From contig CAZFLN010000020.1 in the NCBI GenBank assembly GCA_964519905.1, positions 1 to 12,438 of the forward strand: DNA of 12,438 nucleotides, read 5' to 3'. The DNA comes from CAZFLN01 sp964519905 (lineage in GTDB: Bacteria; Patescibacteriota; Microgenomatia; UBA1400; UBA1396). The stretch's first letter is position 1; the number at the start of each line of letters is the position of its first letter. This document shows, piece by piece, positions 1 to 6,852 of this stretch. Under the pieces are notes generated by a model. It did not search any database. It was not told the origin of the DNA and saw only the letters and a program-made list of their open reading frames with translations. The position numbers and the translations under genes are program-made.

Positions 1-2
1 AG

Positions 3-1061
3 TTGAGCGAGCTCGAAAAGCAGGTGGCCGACTCAAATATTCCGGAAGAACTCAAGTTTAAGATCGATCGCATGATGCGGCACCTGTATCGCGCGGCGCA
101 AGGGCAGCAGTATGCGGAGGAGTTTGAGCGCACCTCAAAATACATTGACTGGTGTACTCGAGTTCCCTGGGAAGCCAAAACAACCGATACCCTCGATCTG
201 GAAAACGCGAAAGTTTTACTGGAAAAGCACCACTACGGAATGCAGGAGATCAAGGATCGCATTCTCGAATACATGGCAATTTTACAGTTACAGCAACGAA
301 ATCAGTCTGCAAATTCTTCGAGTGATCCTCATAATTCAAGTACTACGACCGTTCGCGCCCCAATTCTCTTGTTAGTTGGTTTGGTTGGAACCGGAAAAAC
401 GACGTTTGCCTACTCAATTGCTGAGGCTTTGGGACGGGAAATTATTCGTATTCCATTTGGTGGTATGGGCTCGGCGCGCGACTTGCGCGGCATGTCTCGC
501 TTGCATCTGGACGCCGAGCCTGGAGCTGTCGTAAAAGGCTTAGTTCAAGCGAAGTCTCGTAACCCGGTAATTCTGCTGGACGAAATTGATCGCGTCGCGC
601 AGGACGCCAACAAAGACATCATGGGTGTGTTGGTTGAGCTGCTCGACCCCAAGCAGAATCATGCCTTTACAGATCATTATCTCGATTTCCCGGTGAATCT
701 TTCGGAGGCCTTGTTTATTGCCACCGCCAACAATACTCGTGACATCGCCACAGCCGTCTACGATCGCACTGAGCATCTCACCATGCCGTCGTACACCGAC
801 GAAGAGAAGATTGTAATCGCTCAACGTTATGTTATGCCCAAAATGCTGCACGAAGCTGGTATGACCGACAATGCGCTCGTTTTAGCCGACGACGTATGGC
901 GTGACTTAGTTCGCCCACTGGGATTCGATGCCGGTATTCGTACGCTCGAGCGCACGCTCAAAGGAGCCGTGGCTAAGTCTGCTCGTCTTATGATTGAACA
1001 AAATATCTCACAGGTCGTGATTACCAAAGACAACGTGAAGTACTTCTTGCCGGCGTATTAA
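3..1061 (+). CDS. Lon-type AAA+ ATPase module without a protease domain
   Basis: The protein matches the central part of bacterial Lon. A helical linker (about residues 1-56, ending in a YIDWCTRVPW segment that corresponds to Lon YLDWLLxLPW) is followed by the AAA+ domain. Visible motifs are Walker A GLVGTGKT (126-133), Walker B VILLDEID (189-196), sensor 1 TANN (241-244), a candidate arginine finger R255 in YDRTE, and sensor 2 R313 in GIRTLER. The gene stops at TAA about 40 residues after sensor 2, so the S16 Ser-Lys protease domain is absent. The pore-loop segment that reads RTYxGxMPG in Lon reads RLHLDAEPG here (166-174), which loses the substrate-gripping aromatic residue. The TTG at position 3 may not be the true start, because the frame is open to the window edge and a Lon N-domain could lie upstream. 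It could be a regulatory or chaperone-like ATPase, or one partner of a split Lon. Family assignment is firm; function is not. Confidence 0.85.
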   Translation: MSELEKQVADSNIPEELKFKIDRMMRHLYRAAQGQQYAEEFERTSKYIDWCTRVPWEAKTTDTLDLENAKVLLEKHHYGMQEIKDRILEYMAILQLQQRNQSANSSSDPHNSSTTTVRAPILLLVGLVGTGKTTFAYSIAEALGREIIRIPFGGMGSARDLRGMSRLHLDAEPGAVVKGLVQAKSRNPVILLDEIDRVAQDANKDIMGVLVELLDPKQNHAFTDHYLDFPVNLSEALFIATANNTRDIATAVYDRTEHLTMPSYTDEEKIVIAQRYVMPKMLHEAGMTDNALVLADDVWRDLVRPLGFDAGIRTLERTLKGAVAKSARLMIEQNISQVVITKDNVKYFLPAY

Positions 1062-1080
1062 ACTTGGTTCTGTATCGTCA

Positions 1081-1089
1081 TGCTACAAT
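1081..1089 (+). promoter_or_regulatory. Extended -10 promoter box for the uracil-DNA glycosylase gene
   Basis: TGCTACAAT is an extended -10 element (TGn plus TACAAT). A weak TTGGTT lies 14 bases upstream of the hexamer. Six bases separate TACAAT from the GTG start, so transcription should begin at or next to the start codon and give a leaderless mRNA. No Shine-Dalgarno sequence precedes the GTG. Confidence 0.5.
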
Positions 1090-1095
1090 CAGACT

Positions 1096-1731
1096 GTGAG
1101 TTCTGATTCCAAAGCTGCGCTACACCAGAAATTATTTTCCGATTTAGAGTCCCGTTGTGAAGGTTTACCCTTGTGTCAGGTTTCGGCAGACATTGTTATG
1201 GGTCAAGGAAATCTGGATGCTGAGGTCATGTTTATTGGCGAAGCTCCTGGTCAAAAAGAAGCTGAGCTGCGGATTCCATTTGTGGGGCGAGCCGGACAGC
1301 TGCTCAACAAAACATTGCTTGAACTTGGAATGAAACGAGAAGACATGTATGTCAGCAACATTGTAAAAGTTCGTCCGCCTGGGAATCGTGATCCATTGCC
1401 GGAAGAATTAGCTGCATTTACGCCATTTTTACTGGAGGAAATACAGATTATTCAGCCGAAACTCATCTGCACCCTTGGCAGATTTTCGATGAATTATTTC
1501 TTGCCAGACTCAAAAATTAGTCAAGTGCATGGAAATTTACAGCGCTTTTGGTGGCATGATCAAATTACCTATTTGTTGCCGCAATACCATCCCGCTGCGG
1601 CTTTGCGCAACGGAAATATGCTCGCTGCATTCAAAGAAGACTTGGCCAAGATTCCCTTGGCACTCACACACATTGAATTAAAACAACAAGAAGATACGGA
1701 CCTGCAATCGGTTCGAACAGCATTTGCTTGA
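1096..1731 (+). CDS. Family 4-type uracil-DNA glycosylase lacking most Fe-S cysteines
   Basis: The product is predicted to remove uracil from DNA at the first step of base excision repair. Family 4 motifs are clear: GEAPG (48-52) followed by a KEAE segment, PFVGRAGQLL (61-70), SNIVKVRPPGNRDP (87-100) and the HPAAAL motif (165-170). Known family 4 enzymes bind a 4Fe-4S cluster through four cysteines: a CxxC pair near the N-terminus, the C of VKCRPP, and a C about 16 residues later. Here only C21 is in place; the others are L24, V92 and F108. C27 is nearby but off-register. The GTG start is chosen because the -10 box leaves no room for an upstream start and the protein then has the usual length of about 210 residues. 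The RNase J gene follows immediately. Activity without a cluster is uncertain. Confidence 0.88.
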   Translation: MSSDSKAALHQKLFSDLESRCEGLPLCQVSADIVMGQGNLDAEVMFIGEAPGQKEAELRIPFVGRAGQLLNKTLLELGMKREDMYVSNIVKVRPPGNRDPLPEELAAFTPFLLEEIQIIQPKLICTLGRFSMNYFLPDSKISQVHGNLQRFWWHDQITYLLPQYHPAAALRNGNMLAAFKEDLAKIPLALTHIELKQQEDTDLQSVRTAFA

Positions 1732-1748
1732 GGAAAGTAGATGCTCAG

Positions 1749-1754
1749 AAAGGA
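1749..1754 (+). promoter_or_regulatory. Ribosome binding site of the RNase J gene
   Basis: AAAGGA lies six bases before ATG at 1761. This supports that ATG over the in-frame TTG at 1728, which overlaps the glycosylase stop codon and has no upstream site. Confidence 0.55.
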
Positions 1755-1760
1755 AAACAG

Positions 1761-3440
1761 ATGTTAAAAATTTTCCCAATTGGTGGTATTAGTGATGTCA
1801 CCAAAAACATGTTCCTGTATGAACTGGGAGATGATCTTTTGGTCGTAGACTGTGGAATTGGCTTTCCAGATGAAACTATGCCTGGGGTTGAGTTTCTCGT
1901 CCCAGACGTTGGCTATCTTGTGCAGCGTTTGGAGCAGGGCGCGACGCTTCATGGAATTGTGCTGACCCACGGTCATGACGACCATATCGCTGCTTTGCCA
2001 TATATCTTGCCAGAGTTGCCAACCGACGCCCCAATTTACGCGTCGCGCCTGACCGCTGAGTTTGCTATGACTCGCCTGGAAGATGGTGGTATCGAAAAGG
2101 AAGTCAAAGTCTATCCAGCCGATGAAATTTTGCAACTTGGACCGTTTGGCATCGAACCAGTATGGGTGACGCACTCTATTCCGGACACACGTCATTTGGC
2201 CATCCACACTCCAGAGGGAATTATTTATCACGGTTCTGACTTTAAGTTTGATCCAACCCCGATAGACAACATGCCATCCGACTTTGATCACATGCGAGCA
2301 CTTGGCAAGCAAGGTATTTTGTGTGCCATGGTGGACTGTCTGCGTATTGAGCGTCCAAAGGCTGGTCGTTCCGAAAGCACGATTATTGAGGCTCTCCGTG
2401 CAGAAATGCAGGATGTACACGGCAAGATCGTGGTAACGCTCATGAGTTCAAGTATTCACCGCATTCAGCAAGCTATCGACGCTGCGGCTGAATTGGGTCG
2501 GAAAGTGAGTTTTGTCGGCCGTTCAGTCGAGCAAAACGTCAATGCTGCCATGAATCTTGGCATGCTCCATTTCCCACCAGAAGTGAAAGTGAACAAGCGC
2601 AACCTCGGTGACATTCCGGACGATCAACTCTGTGTGATTGTCGCGGGGAGTCAAGGTCAGCCTGGTTCTTCTTTAGTTCGAGCGGTTGACGGCTCTCACC
2701 GTTTCCTCTCTGTGAATCGAGGAGATAAAGTTATCTTCACCTCTGATGTGATCCCAGGGAGCGAACGAAATGTCTATGGTACGATCAACAAGATTTTCGA
2801 GATTGGCGGCGTAGATGTCGCGTACACTGACTTGAATCCTGGTTTGCACGTTTCTGGTCACGCCAGCGCCGAAGAGCAGATGCAGCTGATCGAAATGCTC
2901 CAGCCAAGGTATGTTTTCCCAATTGGAGGAGAAGGTCGCCATCGCTACTTGTTTGCCAAGGAAGTCGCCAAACTTGGCTACAGTAACAATCAAGTAGTTT
3001 TGCCAACTGAAGGAAAGATTGTTGAGTTTGCCAAAGGTGGCATGCGCTATGGTCAGCAACTTAAACTGCGCCATCGTACGGTGGATGCCTCTGGTATGGC
3101 CAGTGTGGTTGCAGAGCACTTGAGCGAGCGATCATTGCTTGGAAAAGGTGGTGCCTTGGTTGTTTCAGTGAAGCTAGCGGATGGAATTGAAGCCGTGACC
3201 TCGGAAGACGTCGCTGTTGACACTCGCGGTGTAAGTCTCGGCGATGCTGAGCTTCTCCAGCGCTTTGTAAACGAAGTGCAAGAGTATGTTGCTGAGCAAG
3301 TAAGCGGGAGCGACGACACAGAAGAGGCTTCCAGACTGCGCAAAGAGCTGGAAAAGACGATTGCGCGCGCCGCAGAAGAAGATCTTGGAATCTCTCCACT
3401 GGTTATGGTCGTGCTGCATTCACCAGAGCCGAGGTTGTAG
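1761..3440 (+). CDS. rnj: Ribonuclease J (MBL/beta-CASP RNase), motif C variant
   Basis: RNase J degrades and processes mRNA and rRNA in the cytoplasm, with 5'-to-3' exonuclease and endonuclease activity. The 559 residues match the usual length. The metallo-beta-lactamase part has the zinc motif HGHDDH (70-75), H138 in THSIPD and D160 in GSDFKFD. The beta-CASP part has SSSIHRIQQAIDAA (about 229-242), GSQGQP (297-302), IPGSERNV and motif B SGHAS (His about 367). The C-terminal domain, from about 440, matches RNase J dimerisation regions. Motif C, normally PVHGE with a zinc-binding His, reads PIGGEGRH here: Gly at 389 replaces the His, and a His sits five residues later at 394. The gene starts 30 bases after the glycosylase and is probably cotranscribed. 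Its last 38 bases overlap the convergent metallopeptidase gene. The family is firm; catalytic competence depends on the motif C change. Confidence 0.93.
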   Translation: MLKIFPIGGISDVTKNMFLYELGDDLLVVDCGIGFPDETMPGVEFLVPDVGYLVQRLEQGATLHGIVLTHGHDDHIAALPYILPELPTDAPIYASRLTAEFAMTRLEDGGIEKEVKVYPADEILQLGPFGIEPVWVTHSIPDTRHLAIHTPEGIIYHGSDFKFDPTPIDNMPSDFDHMRALGKQGILCAMVDCLRIERPKAGRSESTIIEALRAEMQDVHGKIVVTLMSSSIHRIQQAIDAAAELGRKVSFVGRSVEQNVNAAMNLGMLHFPPEVKVNKRNLGDIPDDQLCVIVAGSQGQPGSSLVRAVDGSHRFLSVNRGDKVIFTSDVIPGSERNVYGTINKIFEIGGVDVAYTDLNPGLHVSGHASAEEQMQLIEMLQPRYVFPIGGEGRHRYLFAKEVAKLGYSNNQVVLPTEGKIVEFAKGGMRYGQQLKLRHRTVDASGMASVVAEHLSERSLLGKGGALVVSVKLADGIEAVTSEDVAVDTRGVSLGDAELLQRFVNEVQEYVAEQVSGSDDTEEASRLRKELEKTIARAAEEDLGISPLVMVVLHSPEPRL

Positions 3441-4173
3441 CAGTCGTGAGGGGAGGCGTAGCACACTTCCCTCCATGCCGCTTCAGCCATCCCATGTGTA
3501 CCGGATAACTTGGGTCAAATTTTCGCACCAGACTCCAGAAATCTTTGGAGTGGTTCATGTGCACGCGGTGGGCGAGTTCGTGTACAACCACGTAGCGAAA
3601 AACTTCATCGGGTGCGTGGATGAGTCGCCAGTTGAGCATGATGGCGCCATGCTGAGTGCAGCTTCCCCAGCGAGACTTGGTTTGACGGAAGCGAAGTTGC
3701 GGGACTTCGACGTCAAATTTTGGTGCCAAAGTTTGAATTAATGGTGTGGCGAGCGCTGCGGCTTGCGCCTGGAGCCAACGTTCCAGAACTTTCGTAGCGG
3801 ATTCAGTTGTGGGCGAAACTGGCCAAATGCCGAGCGTGTTATCGGTGATCTGGACGCGCTCTCCCGAGTGCGCTCCCAAGTTAATTTGAAGAGTGTATGG
3901 TTTTCCACGATAGAAAACTTCATTATTGGGCAACGGGGCGAGCGCATGAGCATGTTGTTCCAGCCAGGAAACGTGATTCTCTAAGAACGCACGCACGACT
4001 GTTTCTGGAACATGTTTGGGTGTAGTAACGACCACACCATGCGCGCTCACCCGAATACGCAAAGAACGACTCTGGGCGCGTGCTTGCCACTGCACTGATA
4101 TTTCTGTTCCATCTGAAAGTTGCACTGCCAGTGCGTCTGGCCGAGGATGAGGACTTGGAGAAAATCCAAACAT
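3403..4173 (-). CDS. YgjP-type (DUF45) zinc metallopeptidase-like protein
   Basis: This is a YgjP/DUF45 family protein, related in fold to SprT and M48 zinc peptidases. The zinc site is intact: HELAH (198-202) with a third ligand expected at H208 in HMNHSKDFW. The family signature KSRWGSC (166-172) is present, as is the N-terminal SRSLRIRVSAHGVVVTTP segment typical of the family. Length is 256 residues, normal for the group, and there is no signal peptide or membrane segment, so it should be cytoplasmic. Physiological substrates of this family are not established. The ATG start is supported by an extended -10 box six bases upstream and the lack of any Shine-Dalgarno sequence. The 3' end runs 38 bases into the convergent RNase J gene. 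Confidence 0.9.
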   Translation of the reverse strand: MFGFSPSPHPRPDALAVQLSDGTEISVQWQARAQSRSLRIRVSAHGVVVTTPKHVPETVVRAFLENHVSWLEQHAHALAPLPNNEVFYRGKPYTLQINLGAHSGERVQITDNTLGIWPVSPTTESATKVLERWLQAQAAALATPLIQTLAPKFDVEVPQLRFRQTKSRWGSCTQHGAIMLNWRLIHAPDEVFRYVVVHELAHRVHMNHSKDFWSLVRKFDPSYPVHMGWLKRHGGKCATPPLTTATTSALVNAARP

Positions 4174-4179
4174 GTTCTC

Positions 4180-4188
4180 AGTGTAGCA
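4180..4188 (-). promoter_or_regulatory. Extended -10 promoter box for the YgjP-type gene
   Basis: Read on the minus strand this is TGCTACACT, then six bases, then ATG. Layout and sequence are nearly identical to the box before the glycosylase gene at 1081-1089. The expected transcript starts at or next to the A of ATG, so it is leaderless. Confidence 0.5.
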
Positions 4189-4257
4189 TGGGAAATGGAA
4201 AATACGAAAAAAACCCGTTGTTGAGCATCTACCCTTTCTTTGAAAGAAAAGACCGCG

Positions 4258-4263
4258 TACACT
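4258..4263 (+). promoter_or_regulatory. Putative -10 box of the hydrolase/peptidase operon
   Basis: TACACT lies 30 bases before ATG 4294. No -35 box with normal spacing is evident; TTGAAA at 4240-4245 is too close, with a 12-base spacer. Unlike the two leaderless genes, this transcript would keep a short leader with a ribosome binding site. Confidence 0.3.
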
Positions 4264-4283
4264 AAATTCACACAGACTCGATT

Positions 4284-4288
4284 GGAGG
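4284..4288 (+). promoter_or_regulatory. Shine-Dalgarno site of the alpha/beta hydrolase gene
   Basis: GGAGG lies five bases before ATG 4294 and eight before ATG 4297. It fixes the start here and excludes the longer in-frame reading from TTG 4240. Confidence 0.7.
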
Positions 4289-4293
4289 CGACT

Positions 4294-5379
4294 ATGATGA
4301 AGCGACAGCGAGTATTAGTTTTTGCATTCTTGTTCGTACTGGGTATTTTTTTGCTTGGAATGTATCTTGTTTCTCAGAGTGAAACGAAACAGGAGATCGA
4401 CTCAAATCAGAGTAATCCTTTCTCAAGTGTGAGCAGAATGATCCTGCCTCAACCTGAGTTTGCAGATGATCCATTTGCCTTTATGACCATTCCTTTTTTG
4501 CGTTCTCGAAACTACCAGAGCACACTCGGCGAGTTAGAACCGGCTTCGGGCAACTCGGACTACTCGACATACATTACGAACTACTCTTCTGACGAACTTG
4601 AAATTCAAGGTCTTTTAACCATTCCTAGTGGCGACATGCCGCAAGCCGGTTGGCCAGCAATTGTGTTTGTGCACGGTTATATCCCACCAAATGAGTATGA
4701 GACGCTCGAGCGGTATTCTGAGTATGTTCATTTTCTAGCAAGAAATGGGTTTGTCGTCTTTAAGATAGACCTTCGTGGTCATGGAGAATCAGAAGGTGAA
4801 CCTGGTGGGGCGTATTACTCTGGCGATTATGTGATCGACACCCTCAATGCTCGAGCAGCTTTGGTCAGGAGCGACTTTGTTGATCCTGAACGAATTGGGT
4901 TGTGGGGCCATAGTATGGGTGGAAATGTGGTGTTTCGAAGCTTGGTCGCCCAACCAGAAATTCCGGCTGCTGTAATCTGGGCCGGAGCGGTGTATACCTA
5001 TGATGACTTTCGAGAATATGGTATTCAAGACAGTTCGTATCAACCACCACAATCCACGACTTCTCGAAGTCAAGATCGGCAGAGACTCTTTGAAAGACAT
5101 GGAGAGTTTGACGCACAAAATTCATTTTGGCGCACGGTTATTCCCACTAACTATGTGTCAGACCTGAATAGCAGTATTCAAGTGCACCATGCGCAGGATG
5201 ACGCGGTAGTGAGTGTTCGTTACGCAACGAATCTGGATAGCGTGCTTGATGGAACTTCTTTGAATCATGAAGTTTGGGTCTATCAAAGAGGGGGTCATAA
5301 TATCACTGGTGAGAGTTTTTCTCAGGCTATGCAAAGAACCGTTGAATTTTTCCGTGAACATTTACCGGAGCGTTCATGA
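4294..5379 (+). CDS. Membrane-anchored alpha/beta hydrolase (S9 peptidase/esterase-like)
   Basis: Residues 2-6 are basic (MKRQR), followed by a hydrophobic segment (about 7-26) that should act as an uncleaved signal anchor. The catalytic domain is therefore predicted outside the membrane. A low-complexity linker precedes a standard alpha/beta hydrolase fold: oxyanion strand IVFVHGY (about 123-129), LRGHGESEG (about 160-168), nucleophile elbow GHSMGG with Ser 207, Asp in AQDDAVV (302 or 303) and His 335 in GGHN. The arrangement resembles the C-terminal domain of S9 peptidases and dienelactone-hydrolase-like esterases; there is no S9 beta-propeller. The substrate cannot be read from the sequence. 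The next gene begins inside its stop codon (ATGA), so the two are translationally coupled and probably act together at the cell surface. Confidence 0.85.
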   Translation: MMKRQRVLVFAFLFVLGIFLLGMYLVSQSETKQEIDSNQSNPFSSVSRMILPQPEFADDPFAFMTIPFLRSRNYQSTLGELEPASGNSDYSTYITNYSSDELEIQGLLTIPSGDMPQAGWPAIVFVHGYIPPNEYETLERYSEYVHFLARNGFVVFKIDLRGHGESEGEPGGAYYSGDYVIDTLNARAALVRSDFVDPERIGLWGHSMGGNVVFRSLVAQPEIPAAVIWAGAVYTYDDFREYGIQDSSYQPPQSTTSRSQDRQRLFERHGEFDAQNSFWRTVIPTNYVSDLNSSIQVHHAQDDAVVSVRYATNLDSVLDGTSLNHEVWVYQRGGHNITGESFSQAMQRTVEFFREHLPERS

Positions 5380-6527
5380 AGGGAAGAAAAAGTAAGTACC
5401 CAGTTTGGTCATGGATGTATGTGCTGACAGTGGTTGCAGTACTGATTTTTTTATTGATAGGTACTTTTGTTTGGAGAAGTGGTCAAAGATCAGAAAAACA
5501 GTCTTTCAATGAATTTCTCAGACTGCGTCAGAATACGCACACTCCATCATCAGTTCCTACTTCTACGCCATCTCCAATTCCGGTGCGCAAGCAACTTGTT
5601 GGTGGAACGCACGTTTTTCAGTCATTTAATAATTGTGGCCCTGCATCACTTTCTATGGCACTCTCATATACAGGAATTACGGTGAATCAGCAGGTGCTCG
5701 GTCAGCAGCTTCGACCTTTTCAGAATTCGCAAGGTGATAATGATGATAAGTCGGTGACACTGCAAGAATTGGCAGCTTTGGCTACAGATGAGTATGGTCT
5801 GATTGCGTATCATCGACCAGCTGGTTCGAAGGAGTTGTTGCAAACATTTATTGCTCATGGCATTCCTGTGGTGACTCGTACATGGTTGGAGCCAGGAGAA
5901 GACATTGGCCACTATCGAGTGGTGGTAGGGTATGATCAGTCTCGAGACGTACTGATTCAAGACGATTCACTGCAAGGGAAAAATCTTGAGTATACGACGC
6001 AAGATTTTTTGAACCTCTGGCAAGCATTTAACTATGAATTTTTAGTGTTAGTACACCCAGAACAGCAAGGTACCGCAGAACATTTGTTGGGTGGTCTGCT
6101 AGACGAAGAGCATGCTTGGGAGGCAGCGAGAAACTTGGCTCAAGAGCAAATTCTCCTTGATTCCAATAACGTGTATGCCAGATTTAATGCCGCAGTGGCT
6201 CTCTATCAACTTGGGAGATATAAGGAAAGTGTAGAAATGTTCGAATCAGTTCAGAATCAACTTCCGAGAAGAATGTTATGGTATCAAATAGATCCTTTAC
6301 TGGCCTACTATCAGATACAAGACTTTGACACTGTTTTACATATGACTGAGCAGATTCTCAATAATCAGAACAGGGCCTTTTCTGAACTCCATGTTTTGCG
6401 CGGACTTATTTTCGAGCGACGTGGATTTTCTGATTCTGCGAGCGAAGCCTTTTCTTTGGCTCAGCGCTATAACTCGGGGAAGTATTGGAGCGTGAATCTT
6501 GATGGTCTTGATGATGCAGTTTTTTAA
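5376..6527 (+). CDS. Membrane-anchored C39-like cysteine peptidase with TPR-like tail
   Basis: A basic N-terminus and a hydrophobic segment (about 12-32) form a signal anchor. A Ser/Thr/Pro-rich linker (about 54-70) then leads to a C39-like peptidase domain. Predicted catalytic residues are Q82 before the NNCGPASLSM motif, C87, H179 in GHYRVVVGYD and D196 or D197. From about 225 to the end, helical pairs resembling TPR repeats are visible (for example VYARFNAAVALYQLGRYKES and a later ALRGLIFERRG-like unit), which suggests protein binding. There is no ABC transporter domain, so this is not a bacteriocin exporter C39 protein; it belongs to the free-standing extracytoplasmic type. Its ATG overlaps the hydrolase stop codon, with GGAG five bases upstream. 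Domain assignment is good; substrate is unknown. Confidence 0.83.
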   Translation: MKGRKSKYPVWSWMYVLTVVAVLIFLLIGTFVWRSGQRSEKQSFNEFLRLRQNTHTPSSVPTSTPSPIPVRKQLVGGTHVFQSFNNCGPASLSMALSYTGITVNQQVLGQQLRPFQNSQGDNDDKSVTLQELAALATDEYGLIAYHRPAGSKELLQTFIAHGIPVVTRTWLEPGEDIGHYRVVVGYDQSRDVLIQDDSLQGKNLEYTTQDFLNLWQAFNYEFLVLVHPEQQGTAEHLLGGLLDEEHAWEAARNLAQEQILLDSNNVYARFNAAVALYQLGRYKESVEMFESVQNQLPRRMLWYQIDPLLAYYQIQDFDTVLHMTEQILNNQNRAFSELHVLRGLIFERRGFSDSASEAFSLAQRYNSGKYWSVNLDGLDDAVF

Positions 6528-6534
6528 ATTTCGT

Positions 6535-6564
6535 CTGGCAGAAATGGTGTTTATCGGGCATAAT
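6535..6564 (+). promoter_or_regulatory. Putative promoter of the tRNA-Ser transcript
   Basis: CTGGCA (6535-6540) and CATAAT (6559-6564) resemble -35 and -10 boxes with an 18-base spacer. Transcription would start near 6571, where a large hairpin begins, ahead of the tRNA. Confidence 0.35.
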
Positions 6565-6570
6565 AGCGCC

Positions 6571-6622
6571 ATCAGTCCCTGGCGGCTTGTGCTCTCGCAG
6601 TAGAGGCGGCCCGGAGACTGAT
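6571..6622 (+). other. Long hairpin in the tRNA-Ser leader
   Basis: ATCAGTC (6571-6577) is perfectly complementary to GACTGAT (6616-6622). The stem extends inward with GC pairs and bulges, and an inner CTCT/AGAG stem closes a six-base loop (6596-6601). It ends three bases before the tRNA acceptor stem. It may be a pre-tRNA leader structure or a short structured RNA. I do not recognise it as SRP RNA, and no T-run marks it as a terminator. Confidence 0.45.
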
Positions 6623-6625
6623 GCT

Positions 6626-6712
6626 GGAGGCGTCGCATAGTGGCCTAGTGCAGCGGATTGCTAATCCGCGACCCTTAACCGGGTCTCGTGAGTTCGAATC
6701 TCACCGCCTCCG
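6626..6712 (+). tRNA. tRNA-Ser(GCU)
   Basis: The full class II cloverleaf can be drawn. The acceptor is GGAGGCG/CGCCTCC and the D arm is GCAT/GTGC with the loop containing GG. The anticodon stem GCGGA/TCCGC closes loop TTGCTAA, giving anticodon GCT for AGC and AGT codons. A long variable arm GACCC/GGGTC and T arm GTGAG/CTCAC with loop TTCGAAT complete it. The discriminator is G, as expected for serine. A correct CCA end is not encoded (CCCA follows the discriminator), so it must be added. A run of six T follows at 6719-6724 and may end transcription. Confidence 0.95.
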
Positions 6713-6852
6713 CCCATATTTTTTCGCCGAAATAGTTGAGTTTTTTGGAATTAAGCAGTTGGAATTACGTACTAACTCCTTTCCTTATTCCTCGTTGGCA
6801 GCAATGGTTGAATCACCAAGAGGAACAAACCATGTACAAACGATACTGAGTG

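Noticed and set aside
1780..1804. RNase J autoregulatory hairpin (TTGGTG/CACCAA) near the start codon
   Set aside because: A six-pair stem with a 13-base loop inside conserved codons is weak and could occur by chance; there is no comparative support.
1764..2420. 218-codon open frame on the minus strand inside the RNase J gene
   Set aside because: It is fully antisense to a well-conserved gene, has no recognisable motifs and no ribosome binding site. It follows from the codon bias of the sense frame.
3444..3476. Bidirectional terminator formed by GAGGGGA and TTCCCTC
   Set aside because: The stem is short with one G-T pair, lacks a T-run on either strand and lies within the metallopeptidase coding region.
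6571..6622. SRP (4.5S) RNA or a rho-independent terminator
   Set aside because: The conserved SRP GGTCAGG/GGAAGCAGCC core is absent, and no T-run follows the stem.
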